Below are positions 13,901 to 25,139 of a stretch of DNA of 64,000 nucleotides, piece after piece (within the stretch, counting starts at the first letter, position 1; every line of letters begins with the position of its first letter). Below the pieces are notes generated by a model that ran no database searches, was not told where the DNA came from, and saw only the letters and a list, made by a program, of their open reading frames with translations. This DNA comes from Paralvinella palmiformis (taxonomy: Eukaryota > Annelida > Polychaeta > Terebellida > Alvinellidae). The stretch covers positions 72,001 through 136,000 of the forward strand of contig JAODUP010000444.1 of assembly GCA_025642065.1 (NCBI GenBank), given 5' to 3'. The translations under genes and the position numbers were made by a program.

Positions 13901-16900
13901 TAGACCCACAACATCTGAAAGTTTACCCCAGTAAAGCAATTGATAGCGCTGGCTTATTTATCAAGCCAGAGGACCCAGTGACATCGGATGAGTCAACCTT
14001 TTTTTTGTTAACCCCAGAGAAACTATTGAAGCCACACGTGTATTCAGCCCAAATATCAATATCAATCTCTTGTTCACTGACTACAACTAGTCCTACATCA
14101 ATCAATCAGTGTGAGTTCCTGGATAACCAAGTCACACCTGGGTTTCTTGAATTTGCTGAGAGTGCATCAACTTCCGCTTGCCACAGCTTATTAAAAATTG
14201 TCGATGATCCCTGGTGATGATTTCATACTTCCAGTCGGGTGAATGTTACCAGTAACCATACTAAGGCTGGTCAAATGGTCCAACTAAATATGCCCAAATC
14301 CAACCAGTAGTCCAATCCATCATGTTCAGTTGAACTGTTCAGCCTCAGTACATGTTACACATATTGTAGAGGGGAAACACCCTAGGAATATATATCTCAC
14401 AAACACAGATAGAACCAGATCTGTTCAAACCCACAACCTCCAAGTTTACAACGCCATTCTCTAACCACTGCTCTATTGGAATGATCATCCAGACCAACAT
14501 TTGATACAAGACAGTAGCCATTGTTATATATAAAATGTTGACTTGTCCATAATCAATATATTATTGTATCTAAGAACTTATAACAGAGGTGAGAATGCAG
14601 GAGAAAGAAAAAATCTGCAAAAATAATAAGACAGGCGAAGTGAAGGATGAATGATTTCTGGGCCAAAAGATACCTGGATTAGTGTTTTGTTCACATATCT
14701 CAACTGTCAAATGTATCAAAATAAAACTGTTACATCATTTGTGGTGAAATTTCCCTTCCCCCATACCTATAGCTTGCCATATACATTTTACACTGATGTT
14801 CTTAGGACTATAAAATCTCGGGAAACCACCATCAGCAGTAAATTGTCACCCCTGATATAAACTATGTCCTATAAGTAATGCATCATCTTATGATGATGAT
14901 TAATGTTTTACAGCCACTTTTGTGCACAAGGTAGGATAAATGGGCCGAGAGACCTCCAAAGGTAATGAGACAAAGTGAAAGACGAAACAACCTTCAGATA
15001 TGGCCACGCCGGGATTCGAACACGGGTGGTAGTGATCTGTGGTCCAGCATGCTACCGCTAGACCACGGAGGCGACAAAGAAACAATCAACAAATTGTTTT
15101 TGAATGCTCACAACTATTCAAACAAAATCACGTTTGACCTGTAACTCCCCCCCCCCCCCAAACATGAGACTTTTACTAAGTTTCCAAGATTCCAATTACC
15201 AGCTTGTTTCAAGACATCACAGAAAATTTATTTCAGCCACTTATTCAAAGGATTCATAATTTTATAATGAAACAACTAATAAGTATATATTTTATTAAAA
15301 TGGTTGTCAACTCTCAACATCACATCAATTCAACATAGTTCTTATAATATTATTTTAAGTTCTCTATAATTTGAACACAGAAATTTTGATAAAAAAATCT
15401 CCTGTTGGATCTCCTTCATTAACAAATAAACACATGACTTCACTATTTATAGAATATTGTATTTCCATGATGTTGTTACGGTCAAATGATATGACATAAA
15501 CATCCACTCAGACAATTGTTATCATTATCCTTTCTCTATGACAGACAACATAAAGGTATATTAACTATACTAACTGTGCTGCTGTGGCAGAGTATCCATG
15601 TGACTGACTGTAAGGATCAGCATATTCTCCATCATCATAGCCATAACCTTCATCAGCATACGCACTCCCTGGAGCCTGAGAAAATACAACAATCAGTCAC
15701 ATCATCACTTCAATATCAACATCACAATATCAAATAAATCAACTCTCAGTACTATTAAGCTAAAGCAGTATATATATGTACTTACATAGTACGAGTCCCG
15801 ACTGCTGTACGACTCCATATTACGTGAGGTGCCAGCACGTCCGGCAGAAGCCCTATTCGCGGCTGATGGTGGAGGTCGTGATCCAGCAGAAGCTCGGCCC
15901 AAAGCAGGTGGTGCGGCTCGACCCATTGGAGGTGGGGCTGCCCGGCCCATAGGTGGTGGTGGTGCTGAGCGTCCCATACCACCTCTACAATAACCAAGAT
16001 GAAAAAAGCATTGGCACAAGCCATTTGAATAATTAAGATTATCTGGTTTATAATAGTCTGAAAGCGTGAAAAATTAAGGTCATGATTATGTCCTAACAAC
16101 TTGTGAATATTCAGGGTGATCCATAAACAAATTATGTTTTATTCACAATATAAGTACCTAATTCAAACACACACAAATATCTCATAACAATAATGGACAA
16201 TTTACCTTGAAGGTGGTGGCCCACCACGTGGTCCTGGTGTTGCTAGAAGGGCACCAGGGCCACCACGTCCATGACCAGGTGGTGGCATGCCTCTTCCTCT
16301 TCCACGCCCTCTGGCAGCACCATTTGGAGGCCCAACCGGCTTTTCACCATTAATGTACATCATCTCCTGCAACTGTTGTTGTCTAATCTCATCATTATCA
16401 TCCTGTAACCACATAAAATAAAAACACCTTTAATAGAGCAGGTTATCCGGCTTGTCAGGTTAACATATGACAACCAGTAACAACAAAACAGTAAGTATTG
16501 GATATAATCCATGAATCATACTCACAGGGATCAGATAAACACGGAGTTCATTGAGTGCATGAGCCATTCTCGAGTAGCACTCAGTTGGCAGACCAAAGAA
16601 CTCCACTAAGACATGAAGTTCCTCATTCAGATGGGAATATTTGCCACCTTCTTTGCGGAGTTCTTCCTCCTGGAACACAGAGCATCATTATCCAACTGCT
16701 GACAAACTGTCATCACAGCAAAGAGTTGGCAGAAACCCAACAAAATAGTGACAATCCTCGAGACTTACAAACCAAACAAGTTGATTTGGATACACGTTTA
16801 TCCTGAACATAATGACCAAAGAGATCACTTTAAAAGGATTCAATACTCAAAATGTACATTAGAGTGTTTTATAAAAAGAGTAGTATACCTTTTGTTTATC

Positions 16901-19900
16901 CCTCATAGAGCCACGTCCTAATATAGCCATCTTGGTACCTGTCTCATCCTGCATCCTTTTCAGTGTGTTACCTTTTGGGCCAAGTAGTTTTCCAACGAAG
17001 TTGAACTGAAGACAAGTTGGAAGCAGATATGTATATATACAACTGTTGACATGCTTTTATCACATTAAACTGTCTTATCACACAGTTTGTTCATTATTAG
17101 AAACAATCTTTCGTGTGATTGACGTTTCTATTTTACGGCTCATGGCATCTTTTTTTATTGATGTTTTCATGTTAGTGAAGTGTTTTATTTTTAATTTGAT
17201 AATAACAGCACATCACATTTAATGACAAGGTTTAACAAATCCACCAGCAAAGAACGTAGTGGATATTTTATTTCAGTTTTATCCTTTATATTATAGCCAC
17301 CTGTTTAATCAATGACAATTTTAAACTGAAGCATGATTATTATATAAATATATAAAGTTTAACACAAACTATTTATTAAAAACAGACAGCTTATAACGAC
17401 ATTATACTATTTCTACAATGAACACAATAGGTTTAAGTGTGATAAAAACAGCAGAGATTTAATTAACTAAAATACTTTATGCACAGATTATATCACCATT
17501 TGACTTACAAACCTATTTTAAAAATAATTTTTTCATTATTAAAAGTTTGTTTAACTACAAAGTATACACACATCTGATTAGAATAACAAAGACATTTACA
17601 TGTTGCCAGTTTTAAAAGATGTCTATTCAATGAAGGTAACAAAGAATAGACAATTATTTTGGCTTTTATACAGCATGTTTTGTTTTATTTTATTTCATAT
17701 GCTGTTTATCATTTCAAAACAGCAGTTTAAAACACTAACAGCTACTAACTGAGTATATTTGGTTAGATTATAAAATACATACCTTAGGAAACTGTTTAAC
17801 AGGGATTAAAACCTTTACAGCCAATTTCATTGGTTTAGCATGATGAAGTTCCACTAATTTGTTCAAATCTCTCCCGGTTTGTACACGGTCAATTTCTGCA
17901 GACAAAAACAGTCAGGCTTGCAACAGTCAAGAGGCCCAAAGCCCATTGGGTACTGACCATGGATTATGGCATATCATGAAATGATTACGCTAACTGCATA
18001 TTTATGAGGTGGTTATGATAATATGTGCATATGGTTATTGCAAAATATTTAACAGATAAATATAACTAAATATTTTTTCTATGGTTAACCCTTGAACAGT
18101 TATGTAAACTCAAACTAAATTTAATAAGAATTGACGAAATTTTTTAAAACTTAACAGACTGAATCACGTTACTTATCATAACCAGTATTATATTACAATA
18201 AATCAATATTAAACATGACAACTATTACATATTAGGGCATTTAAATAATTAGAAACATTCATATCAAACTTTTATTTTTCAGAAATGCATTAGAATTATA
18301 CTATGAATTAACTGATTTACCACCTACAATATGTTAATACAGTATAAATTATCCAGTTACTAAAACTTAAAAGGATTAATTATTTACCACATAAACCAGA
18401 TATTATATGGATACAATTAATATTAATTACACTTTACAATAAATCCAGATATATTTATACCTACTGTCTTGTGTACACAGTAGCAAACATTAATTAAACA
18501 CTTGCATCATATTGACTGAACTGTGAACCTAAATCAATAAGTAAATACCTCCTTGCCATATAAAACCAAACACTAAAAGAATCTTTTCAATGATTATTAT
18601 GTCTACACTGTTTACTAGATTATCTATAAACAACCTTAATGCTTTTAACATCTCTATCACATCTTGATATGGTCAGTATATAGAGTAGCATTCTGAGAAA
18701 TCATGTAGACATTAGATGACAAGAGTTGTAATTATTATTGTTTTCACTAGGTCTCATTATTCAAGCAGGAAATGGTTACTACTTGATAAAGAGAAGACCC
18801 TTCATAATATCTACACCAAAGTTAACAAGAGAAAAAAGTTATTCATAATAAATTAATATAGGTAAGAACGTATCTACCCAAAAGACTACCAATTCGGCTC
18901 AGTGACAAGCCAGGTGAATAAGTCTCCAGGAGATATGTACAATCTCAATACATATAAAAATAATATCTCTGCTAATGGAATTATTGTGAACATATACTAT
19001 GATCCAGCACATTATCATAACCATGGAAACAAATCAGGCATTGTTTATAAATGTCCAGCTGTGGGAAGACTTATTGTTTTGAGCATTTATAACAATATAG
19101 TCAACGTATAGACTGGTGTCTTGCACCTAACACAAGACAGGATGTATTTATTAACTCATATAACAGGAATATTATTAGGTTTATTCACATTTAGGTGAAT
19201 ATTCAGCAAAGTGAATTATCCAGATATATATTCTACGTGTTTTTTAATTAAAACAGTTGTTGAGTTATTTAGCCATTGGACATATTGCCATGGGATAACT
19301 CCCTATGGAATCATCCCATAGGGTAAAATAAAAAAAGTAGAAGAAACAAAATTTTACAAGACCATAAATAGTTCAATAGTTAACCACCAAACAATCATAT
19401 ACATTTCATGTTTCTTTTATCAGTTCCAACATTAAAATAAATGCTGTAATTTATCTGAAAATGTAGAAATCTGTGCATAAACATCATCCGACAATTAAAA
19501 ACGAGAACATAAATGATTTTATTGTAGTAAAAATAATTAATTCAAACTGCCACAAATAAATTGGTGCAACTTGTAAAGTTGCAGCATATCATGATATATT
19601 TATAAAAATGCTGAATACTACTAGAAATCCCTTAATGCAGTTGAAAATGCTTGGAATTAAGTGAATGTAAGAAATACAAATTGACACCTAACACCAATAA
19701 TATTGGTGTAAATAAGCTTTCATTTCATGCAGCCATGCCTGTCTTGTTGAACATGTGCAATGTCCCCAACCTGAATGTTTAAGAGGTTTGATTTTAAAAT
19801 AGCACATCCTGACTGGCCTGAAACAAACATATCTGGAAATTCCGACTATTTTTCAAATAAACTTCTGATGAAGTAAGCCGCCCAAATTGACATATAGATT

Positions 19901-20692
19901 TAGGGGTCTAATCATTGCCTTTTTCACAGTAGACCCTGTCAGTGCTTAACAGTAGTCGACTGCCTTGAATTGAAGGAAGCCAAACTAACGTGTTATAATT
20001 TAGACTAAAGAAATATGGCATTAAAACAATATTCAAAGACAAAAAATCCAGTTCTTACATCAAACAAACCTGCCAGATTAGACCTAAACTGGCTAAAAAG
20101 GATTTTTTTAAATAATTATGATTAGATCTAATCAAAACTAAAGCCAGTCACAGAAGTCTGGAGCTACTGGAACTTTATATACCGTCACTTCTGTGAAAAA
20201 AATATTAAAAAACCATCACAAGTACCAACTAAGAAATTAATTTTCCAAAATAACAAGAGACTTATTAGCAGAGTTTACGAAAATAGAGCCTGGTAACAAA
20301 GCCATGTCCGCTGAACGAGCTAAGCCTAAAGTCGAAGACCACGCAGTGTTTAAACACTTCACGCCATGTTCATGTTGGTTAACCATAAACGGCATACATG
20401 GAGTTGTTTACACAACATACAGGGATCTCGTCAAATAAAGGTGTACCAAGTCGTCGATTAATTCCAATCAGAGAAAAGACCAAATTATAGGCAAATTCAC
20501 AAGACTAGATCTAAGTCGAAGTCGAGTGAATCGATGCCGAAAATCGGTTAACTTACCATCGGCTAGAAGTCTTGAAGCATTCGGACATGAAGCGTTTAAG
20601 TTGACCTTTTCGTTCTGTAAAGTCTTCATGTACTCCATTTTCTCAGGTGATAGACTTGGTGTCTTTGGACTGGCCATAGTTGGACTAGACAT
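6894..20692 (-). CDS. KHDRBS: Sam68/KHDRBS-like STAR-family KH RNA-binding protein, nine coding exons
   Basis: STAR-family KH protein of the Sam68/SLM type; in this family these nuclear proteins bind A/U-rich RNA and control splicing. Coding exons, in transcription order on the minus strand: 20692-20557, 17895-17783, 17005-16889, 16669-16526, 16402-16206, 15984-15786, 15675-15575, 11568-11495, 7018-6894. All junctions have GT/AG ends and phases agree, giving 401 residues plus TAA; human Sam68 has about 443. Residues 10-60 match the QUA1-type dimerisation segment; 65-165 form one KH domain with GPKG at 92-95 and the family motif GSMRDK. Residues 201-208 are four RG pairs, followed by a Pro/Gly/Arg-rich linker and a Tyr/Gly-rich tail ending TRY. 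In Sam68 the tail is a tyrosine-kinase target. Member assignment (Sam68 versus SLM) is not possible. The least certain junction is exon 7 to 8. Confidence 0.93.
8163..8849 (-). mobile_element. Non-autonomous TIR element (~690 bp)
   Basis: AAAGGAACAGTTCA at 8164-8177 recurs inverted at 8835-8848, framing the segment. The right half (about 8555-8849, minus strand) is clearly similar over some 290 bp to 51178-51470 on the plus strand, which shows it is a dispersed family. No transposase ORF is present. A target-site duplication is not obvious, so the superfamily is unassigned. Confidence 0.55.
11338..11392. repeat. 55 bp near-perfect palindrome
   Basis: Arms 11338-11364 and 11366-11392 (27 bp) pair with one mismatch around a single central base. 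It lies about 100 bases inside KHDRBS intron 8, just past the donor of exon 8. Confidence 0.9.
12865..13045 (-). mobile_element. tRNA-derived SINE, family A
   Basis: On the minus strand it begins with a tRNA-like head (CGTGGTTTAGCGATGACGTG as A box, GTGTTCGAATCTC as B box) followed by a ~110 bp body ending CACTTTTGTGC / GTAAAACATCAATCATC on the element strand. The same body is found at 14889-15073 (-), 34415-34610 (+) and 43435-43609 (+). Confidence 0.8.
13278..13835. repeat. Two diverged direct copies of a ~230 bp sequence
   Basis: 13278-13517 and 13612-13835 share long blocks such as AAAATGTCACCAATAATTTG and GGTTATTTTATTGGCT in the same order, spaced about 340 bp. The origin is unknown; it could be a partial tandem duplication or two insertions of one element. 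Confidence 0.7.
13882..14217 (+). pseudogene. Possible transposon-derived ORF fragment
   Basis: A 111-codon frame with [16 protein letters not shown] near its start and a Ser/Thr-rich middle. The start resembles the 'GI.P.NP' block that follows the DDE core in Tigger-like transposases, but the match is weak. It lies inside a KHDRBS intron on the opposite strand and no splice sites suggest a host exon. Confidence 0.25.
14340..14490 (-). mobile_element. Possible tRNA-related SINE fragment
   Basis: The minus strand shows ATAGAGCAGTGGTTAGAG followed about 25 bases later by TGGGTTTGAACAGAT, resembling pol III A and B boxes at tRNA spacing. The body does not match the other SINE families here. Confidence 0.35.
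14889..15073 (-). mobile_element. tRNA-derived SINE, family A (second copy)
   Basis: The best-preserved head in this intron: on the minus strand CGTGGTCTAGCGGTAGCATG then CGTGTTCGAATCCCGG. The 3' tail is a short ATC-rich run. It is very similar to the copy at 34415-34610, so the family was active more than once. Confidence 0.85.
15575..15675 (-). CDS. KHDRBS: KHDRBS exon 7, with alternative read-through end
   Basis: Encodes an Asp/Tyr/Gly-rich stretch ([18 protein letters not shown]). The donor that keeps the frame into exon 8 is CA|GTTAGT, with A rather than G at the last exon base, so it is weak. If it is not used, the frame runs only two more codons past this Gln (Leu, Val) to a TAG, giving a shorter protein without the Tyr-rich tail. 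A neighbouring GTATAG donor 4 bp downstream would shift exon 8 out of frame. Confidence 0.7.
16526..17895 (-). CDS. KHDRBS: KHDRBS exons 2-4: KH domain
   Basis: Exons 17895-17783, 17005-16889 and 16669-16526 together encode the KH domain. Visible are the first beta strand ([20 protein letters not shown]), the GPKG RNA-contact loop at the start of exon 3, the GSMRDK turn, and the C-terminal helix region containing [19 protein letters not shown], which matches the QUA2-like extension of STAR proteins. Exons 3 and 4 are symmetric (117 and 144 bp). Confidence 0.93.
17006..17782 (-). other. KHDRBS intron 2
   Basis: AT-rich 777 bp; no repeat, RNA gene or ORF recognised. Confidence 0.6.
17896..20556 (-). 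other. KHDRBS intron 1
   Basis: 2.66 kb, strongly AT-rich. A short perfect hairpin lies at about 19301-19324 (stem CCCTATGG). The 69-codon plus-strand frame at 18902-19111 has no recognisable features. No transposon was identified. Confidence 0.6.
20557..20692 (-). CDS. KHDRBS: KHDRBS coding exon 1 (start codon, QUA1 segment)
   Basis: Starts at the ATG read from 20692. It encodes a Ser/Pro-rich lead and the helical segment [14 protein letters not shown] typical of QUA1. It ends in phase 1 at a GTAAGT donor. A second in-frame ATG lies five codons downstream, so a shorter start is possible, but the first ATG follows a plausible 5' UTR with no intervening splice signal. Confidence 0.88.
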
Positions 20693-20800
20693 GACGCTAT
20701 ACTAGTGACAATATTCCCTTCTTTGTTGCGAGTAGCTCTCTCAACCACGTTTTCTCAAAATGGCGCCTTCTCACAACGTTAGTTCGTATCCACGATATAA
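20693..20800 (-). promoter_or_regulatory. KHDRBS 5' UTR/promoter region with YY1-like site
   Basis: Immediately upstream of the start codon is a short GC-richer patch. AAAATGGCG at 20757-20765 matches the YY1 core (AANATGGCG), a common element just downstream of metazoan start sites. No TATA box is seen. Transcription-start position is not determined. Confidence 0.35.
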
Positions 20801-21330
20801 TATAGTTCCATACATTTCACGAATATAATATGATAGATTACGAACCTTACAACTAGTTGTTTGGTGAAAACTTGTAATTATATTCATTCGGTTTAAAATC
20901 TGAAGCAATACTACCGAATAATATGTATTTATTGTTATGATTTTCACAATTTTTGACCTTAAAAGCGGCGTGATACACATAATATGACCAAGTAAACTGG
21001 CATTAAATTTCAGTAAAACCCGCAAGGTGGCAGCATCAGCAATACTACTACAGGCTATAACATTCACTAGAGGTCACTACCTCACGATTACTAAGTTTAA
21101 AATGGCACCAACATAATTTATAAGGCAGTATAACTATACAGAAGTACAGCATTCCAAATTCTATTTACCAAAGACACGGTAATGTATAAATGTCTTATTT
21201 TTGGAGTTACTACACACACAGTCGCTAGATGGCAGTATGCTTTCTATGGATGCTATTTATTGGAGAGGATCATAAGATATAATAACATAGATATCTAACT
21301 GAAATGGTGCACTAGTCGTCTAAATAATGA
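20801..21330. other. Intergenic region upstream of KHDRBS
   Basis: AT-rich; a 98-codon minus-strand frame (20771-21067) shows no domain. Nothing else supported. Confidence 0.4.
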
Positions 21331-21339
21331 AAACACGCT

Positions 21340-21925
21340 GGACTTCTTTCGAATATCATACTTGATAAACCTCTCTACAGAGAACTCGAAATAGTTGTTT
21401 CCAATTTATATCAAACCATATCGTGAATTGCTTCATATTTATCTCAAAGAAGCATTGGTTTTATGGATCACACTTCGTCTTTCGCTACTCCAACTTGCCA
21501 ATTGTGTCACTACCCTTGATACTATCCAGACATATGAGCAAACCATCCGCTGGATCTCTAGAACAACAAATCATTAAATAAGGTCAAGAAAATGACCGAA
21601 ACACTTTTCAGGGACTACAACACCGACAACTACTAGTACTCGGTAGCTCAGCACTACCCTATTAGAACATGGGATATTCCCAAACAGATTTATAGATACT
21701 CAATTCCAACTACTACTCAGATTACACTGGTATTCCAAGAGTTTCAAGACTTCTGATAGACACATCATAGGTAATGCATGTCAAAACCGTTTTGGCCCAA
21801 CCCATTACCTGATTGAATGCTCCGGACTACCGAATACTCGTCAACATATTATAGAAAAACTACTCCCGGTTCATCATTTCCTTCCCGCAGTAGATAAAGC
21901 TAAATTATAATAATAATAATATACA
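21340..21925 (+). pseudogene. LINE ORF2 3'-end remnant
   Basis: Conceptual reading near 21775-21890 gives CQNRFGPTHYLIECSGL followed by NTRQHIIEKLLP, resembling the Cys/His-containing C-terminus after the RNase H or reverse transcriptase of I/Jockey-type LINEs. The segment ends at an AAT-type tail (about 21907-21922). Upstream frames are too broken to assign. Confidence 0.45.
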
Positions 21926-23120
21926 AAATTTATATAGCGCCCTATATGACCTGTAAGAAGGTTACTGTAAGGCGCTGGACAATAAATAATTCATTTGCAT
22001 GTAACAGATTTACATCTTTAAAAATACATAATTCTTTCCAGCCAAATACATAATTTAATCACCTAGGAAAAGCTGAAACCAAAAAGATTAGTTTTATCTT
22101 CTTTTTGAAGGTATCAAGTGTCTTGCACTTTCTGATGGTTACTAGAAGATTATTCCATAAGGTTGCAGCAGCCTTTCTGAAAGATCTATTACTGTATGTC
22201 ACTCCACGTGTTGTTGGTACGACTAAGAATGCTCCAGACTCAGACCGTAGAGACCTTGTCGGCTGATACGGAACGACAAGTTCCTCTAGGTACTGAGGAG
22301 CAGTCCATTGAAGTACCTTAAAAGTGTACATCAAAATCTTGTACGGCGACTTATATATAACCGGAAGCCAATACAGGGAGTTCAAGACTGGTGTTATATG
22401 TTCTTTTTTATCAGTGCGAGTGACTAACCTGGCAGAAGAATTCTGTACTTTCTGTAGCCGTGTCATCAGTGTGCTTTGAAGACGATACATGAGAGCGTTG
22501 CCGTAATCTAGCCGAGATGTTATCAGGGCGTGTACCAGTGTTTTGCAAACATCCAATGTGATGTACCGCCTGATATGACCAATATTACGAATTTGGTAAT
22601 AACATGCTTTGGATATTGCATTTACTTGTCTCTCCATGGTCATGGATGTATAAAAATATACTCTACAGAAACCGTATTTTTACCTACTTGAAGCCGTAAT
22701 TGCTCATTTATCCCAACCTGATGTTTTGGGTTAAAGATAATGAACTCTGTCTTTTCCTCGTTTAACTTAAGCATGTTTGCACTCATCCAAGTACTAATAT
22801 CAGCCAAACAAGCTTCCAATTTCTTTGCAACGTCGGACACACTTGTTTTGGGCATGATCGCCATATAAACCTGGGTATCATCTGCATAACAGTGGTAGAG
22901 CAAATTATGTCGGCTACGTATCGTACCAATTGGTTTTGAATACAAACAATACTTACGTGGTCCAAGTACCGATCCTTGTGGCTCAAGGCGTGTTTGAAGG
23001 ATCTTGTGATCTGTGACATCGAACACAGCAGATAAGTCAAGCAGAACTAATGCTGCCATACACTTCCTATCTAAAACTTCAGCAATGTCATGATGGACAT
23101 TGTAGAGTGACAAGAAAGGC
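21925..23120 (-). pseudogene. L2/CR1-type LINE, 5'-truncated reverse transcriptase
   Basis: Minus-strand frames 23113-22640 and 22643-22059 encode RT pieces: [52 protein letters not shown], then the C-terminal region with LVHALITSRLDYGNALMYRL, LYWLPVIYKSPYKIL and ATLWNNLL. These are diagnostic of the L2/CR1 group. About 45 residues between 'DHKIL' and 'PQGSV' are deleted, and a frameshift separates the two frames at about 22640. The catalytic YADD is intact. The 3' UTR ends in AAT repeats near 21920, back to back with the plus-strand LINE remnant. Confidence 0.88.
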
Positions 23121-23620
23121 AGGTTATATCATACGACGAGCAGCCATCACCCACAAGACCATTTACTACCTCATCATGCGACAACCATTTGTCCTGCAGT
23201 AAATCCTGCATAAAATTAACTACCCCCCTATCAGAGGCCGTGTCCTACAGCGACGGACTGGGTATCAAATCTCGTTAACTTGACAAGACAATACTTCTAC
23301 AAGTTGGTGATTATCAGTTGAGCTTTATCTATTGTTGATACACGTACAATACGATATATAATTGTATTCCAATCAATCAATTTTGTGATATAAACATTTT
23401 ATTTTTGATGTTTTAGGATCAGAGAATCTAAAAGATATTTTGCACAATACAAATCGATCGCCTTCTATATATCATTATATGTGTAATTACAAATTCCACG
23501 ATATCTTTGTTAAGACAGAATCGTGCTTTTAGTAAATAGAACGTATATAGGATAAGTGGCACTGTATCTCTAGCTACATCAATTTATAAATCATTGCCTA
23601 ATGTTAACACACGCGCACAT
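23121..23620. other. Intergenic DNA before CA arrays
   Basis: No feature recognised; 23121-23270 may be more LINE but does not read clearly. Confidence 0.4.
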
Positions 23621-23631
23621 CTCGCGCGAGT

Positions 23632-23949
<318 letters not shown>

Positions 23950-24029
23950 GACTGGTGAGACATTACACATGTCTCAGCAAGAAAAGTCGCCACTCTGGAT
24001 TCAGTCCCCTGAAGAAACGTCCAGAGTTT

Positions 24030-24225
<196 letters not shown>

Positions 24226-24339
24226 TCACAACGGTTAGCCTAAATATCATCTTTGTTCACTGAACTATTTGTTTTGGTGTCATTCACAACCTTTTGATGT
24301 GACGCTGTACATTGTCTGAGTTGGATGTCATCAGAAGGC

Positions 24340-24547
24340 GATAGGTAATCCGTAATCGGCCCAAGGGATCCACTTAGTAATTTCTTTCAGTGTAGGTTTA
24401 ATTTTAGAGGGTATAATTTTAAATCTTTGGAACATGCCTATCAATGGGAAAAGGCTCAGTATTTTGGCTTCCGTGGGTTAGCTAACGAAATAGAGGCGGC
24501 GGGAACAGCGGCACAAGCCAAGAGTTTAGCCCGGGAAATCCCCCATT
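24340..24547 (+). pseudogene. NADAR (YbiA-like) domain remnant
   Basis: Reading from about 24356 gives GPRDPLSNFFQCRFNFRG, then FKSLEHAYQWEKAQYFG, LANEIEAAGTAAQAKSLARE and IP. This is the core of the NADAR domain (NAD/ADP-ribose N-glycosidase fold), including the Asn-Phe-Phe and Glu-His-Ala-Tyr-Gln blocks. A stop codon lies just before it, at 24331-24333, and the frame is cut by the second CA-repeat lead at about 24548, so only the N-terminal two thirds remain. NADAR domains are found in bacterial ADP-ribosylation systems and in eukaryotic proteins, including mobile-element-like proteins. Whether this was host or transposon sequence cannot be told; the setting among repeats favours a mobile origin. 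Confidence 0.75.
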
Positions 24548-24614
24548 CAGAAAATTCAGAGATTCTCTGTGCCTGTGCCTTATTATACACAGCTAAAACA
24601 CACACACACACACA

Positions 24615-24702
<88 letters not shown>
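24548..24702. repeat. Microsatellite-bearing dispersed repeat, copy 2, with (CA)n then (TA)n
   Basis: The same ~45 bp lead as at 24030, a short CA run (24600-24615) and then a (TA)n array to about 24701. Confidence 0.9.
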
Positions 24703-24704
<2 letters not shown>

Positions 24705-25130
24705 TACATATGATATAATGTAGCTATTATTGAAAACAAAACATATATATTGTACAAAATAAATATAGTTATAATTCTAAAATATAATAACAGAGTACTA
24801 TAAGATATTTCACTTAGCACTAATTAGATACCAGCGAGATGTCCTTTAATTAAGATAGATTTAACTGAACTCATTTATTCTTCTCTTCTTCCACAATAAA
24901 TTAATAAATAAATCAATGACTGAATATTAAGGATTGAACATCATACCTAAATTAAATGAGAAGGTCTTACAGACTTCGTCCAGTGATATTCACGATAAAG
25001 AATGGAGTGAAAACACGACCAAGACTATGTCATATCACTGGTTATGTTGTTTAGACTACATGAATCAGAACGTCATTTTGACCCCTGTTCTAACAACAAT
25101 CGTAATATAATTAATATTTCTTGTTATGTT
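24703..25130. other. AT-rich DNA without recognised content
   Basis: No ORF or repeat recognised between the TA array and the Penelope-like relic. Confidence 0.4.
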
Positions 25131-25139
25131 CTTTCAGAA

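Larger units (their letters stand above)
11569..15574 (-). other. KHDRBS intron 7
   Basis: A 4 kb intron holding two minus-strand SINE copies (12865-13045, 14889-15073), a pair of similar ~230 bp sequences (13278-13517, 13612-13835), a possible transposon-derived ORF (13882-14217), another tRNA-like SINE piece (about 14340-14490) and poly-C runs at about 12453 and 15148. Confidence 0.7.

Noticed and set aside
15705..16099. Two overlapping ~105-codon minus-strand frames extending past exon 6
   Set aside because: The Pro/Gly/Arg-rich part is KHDRBS exon 6 (15984-15786); the extensions run into introns and the other frame is a shadow.
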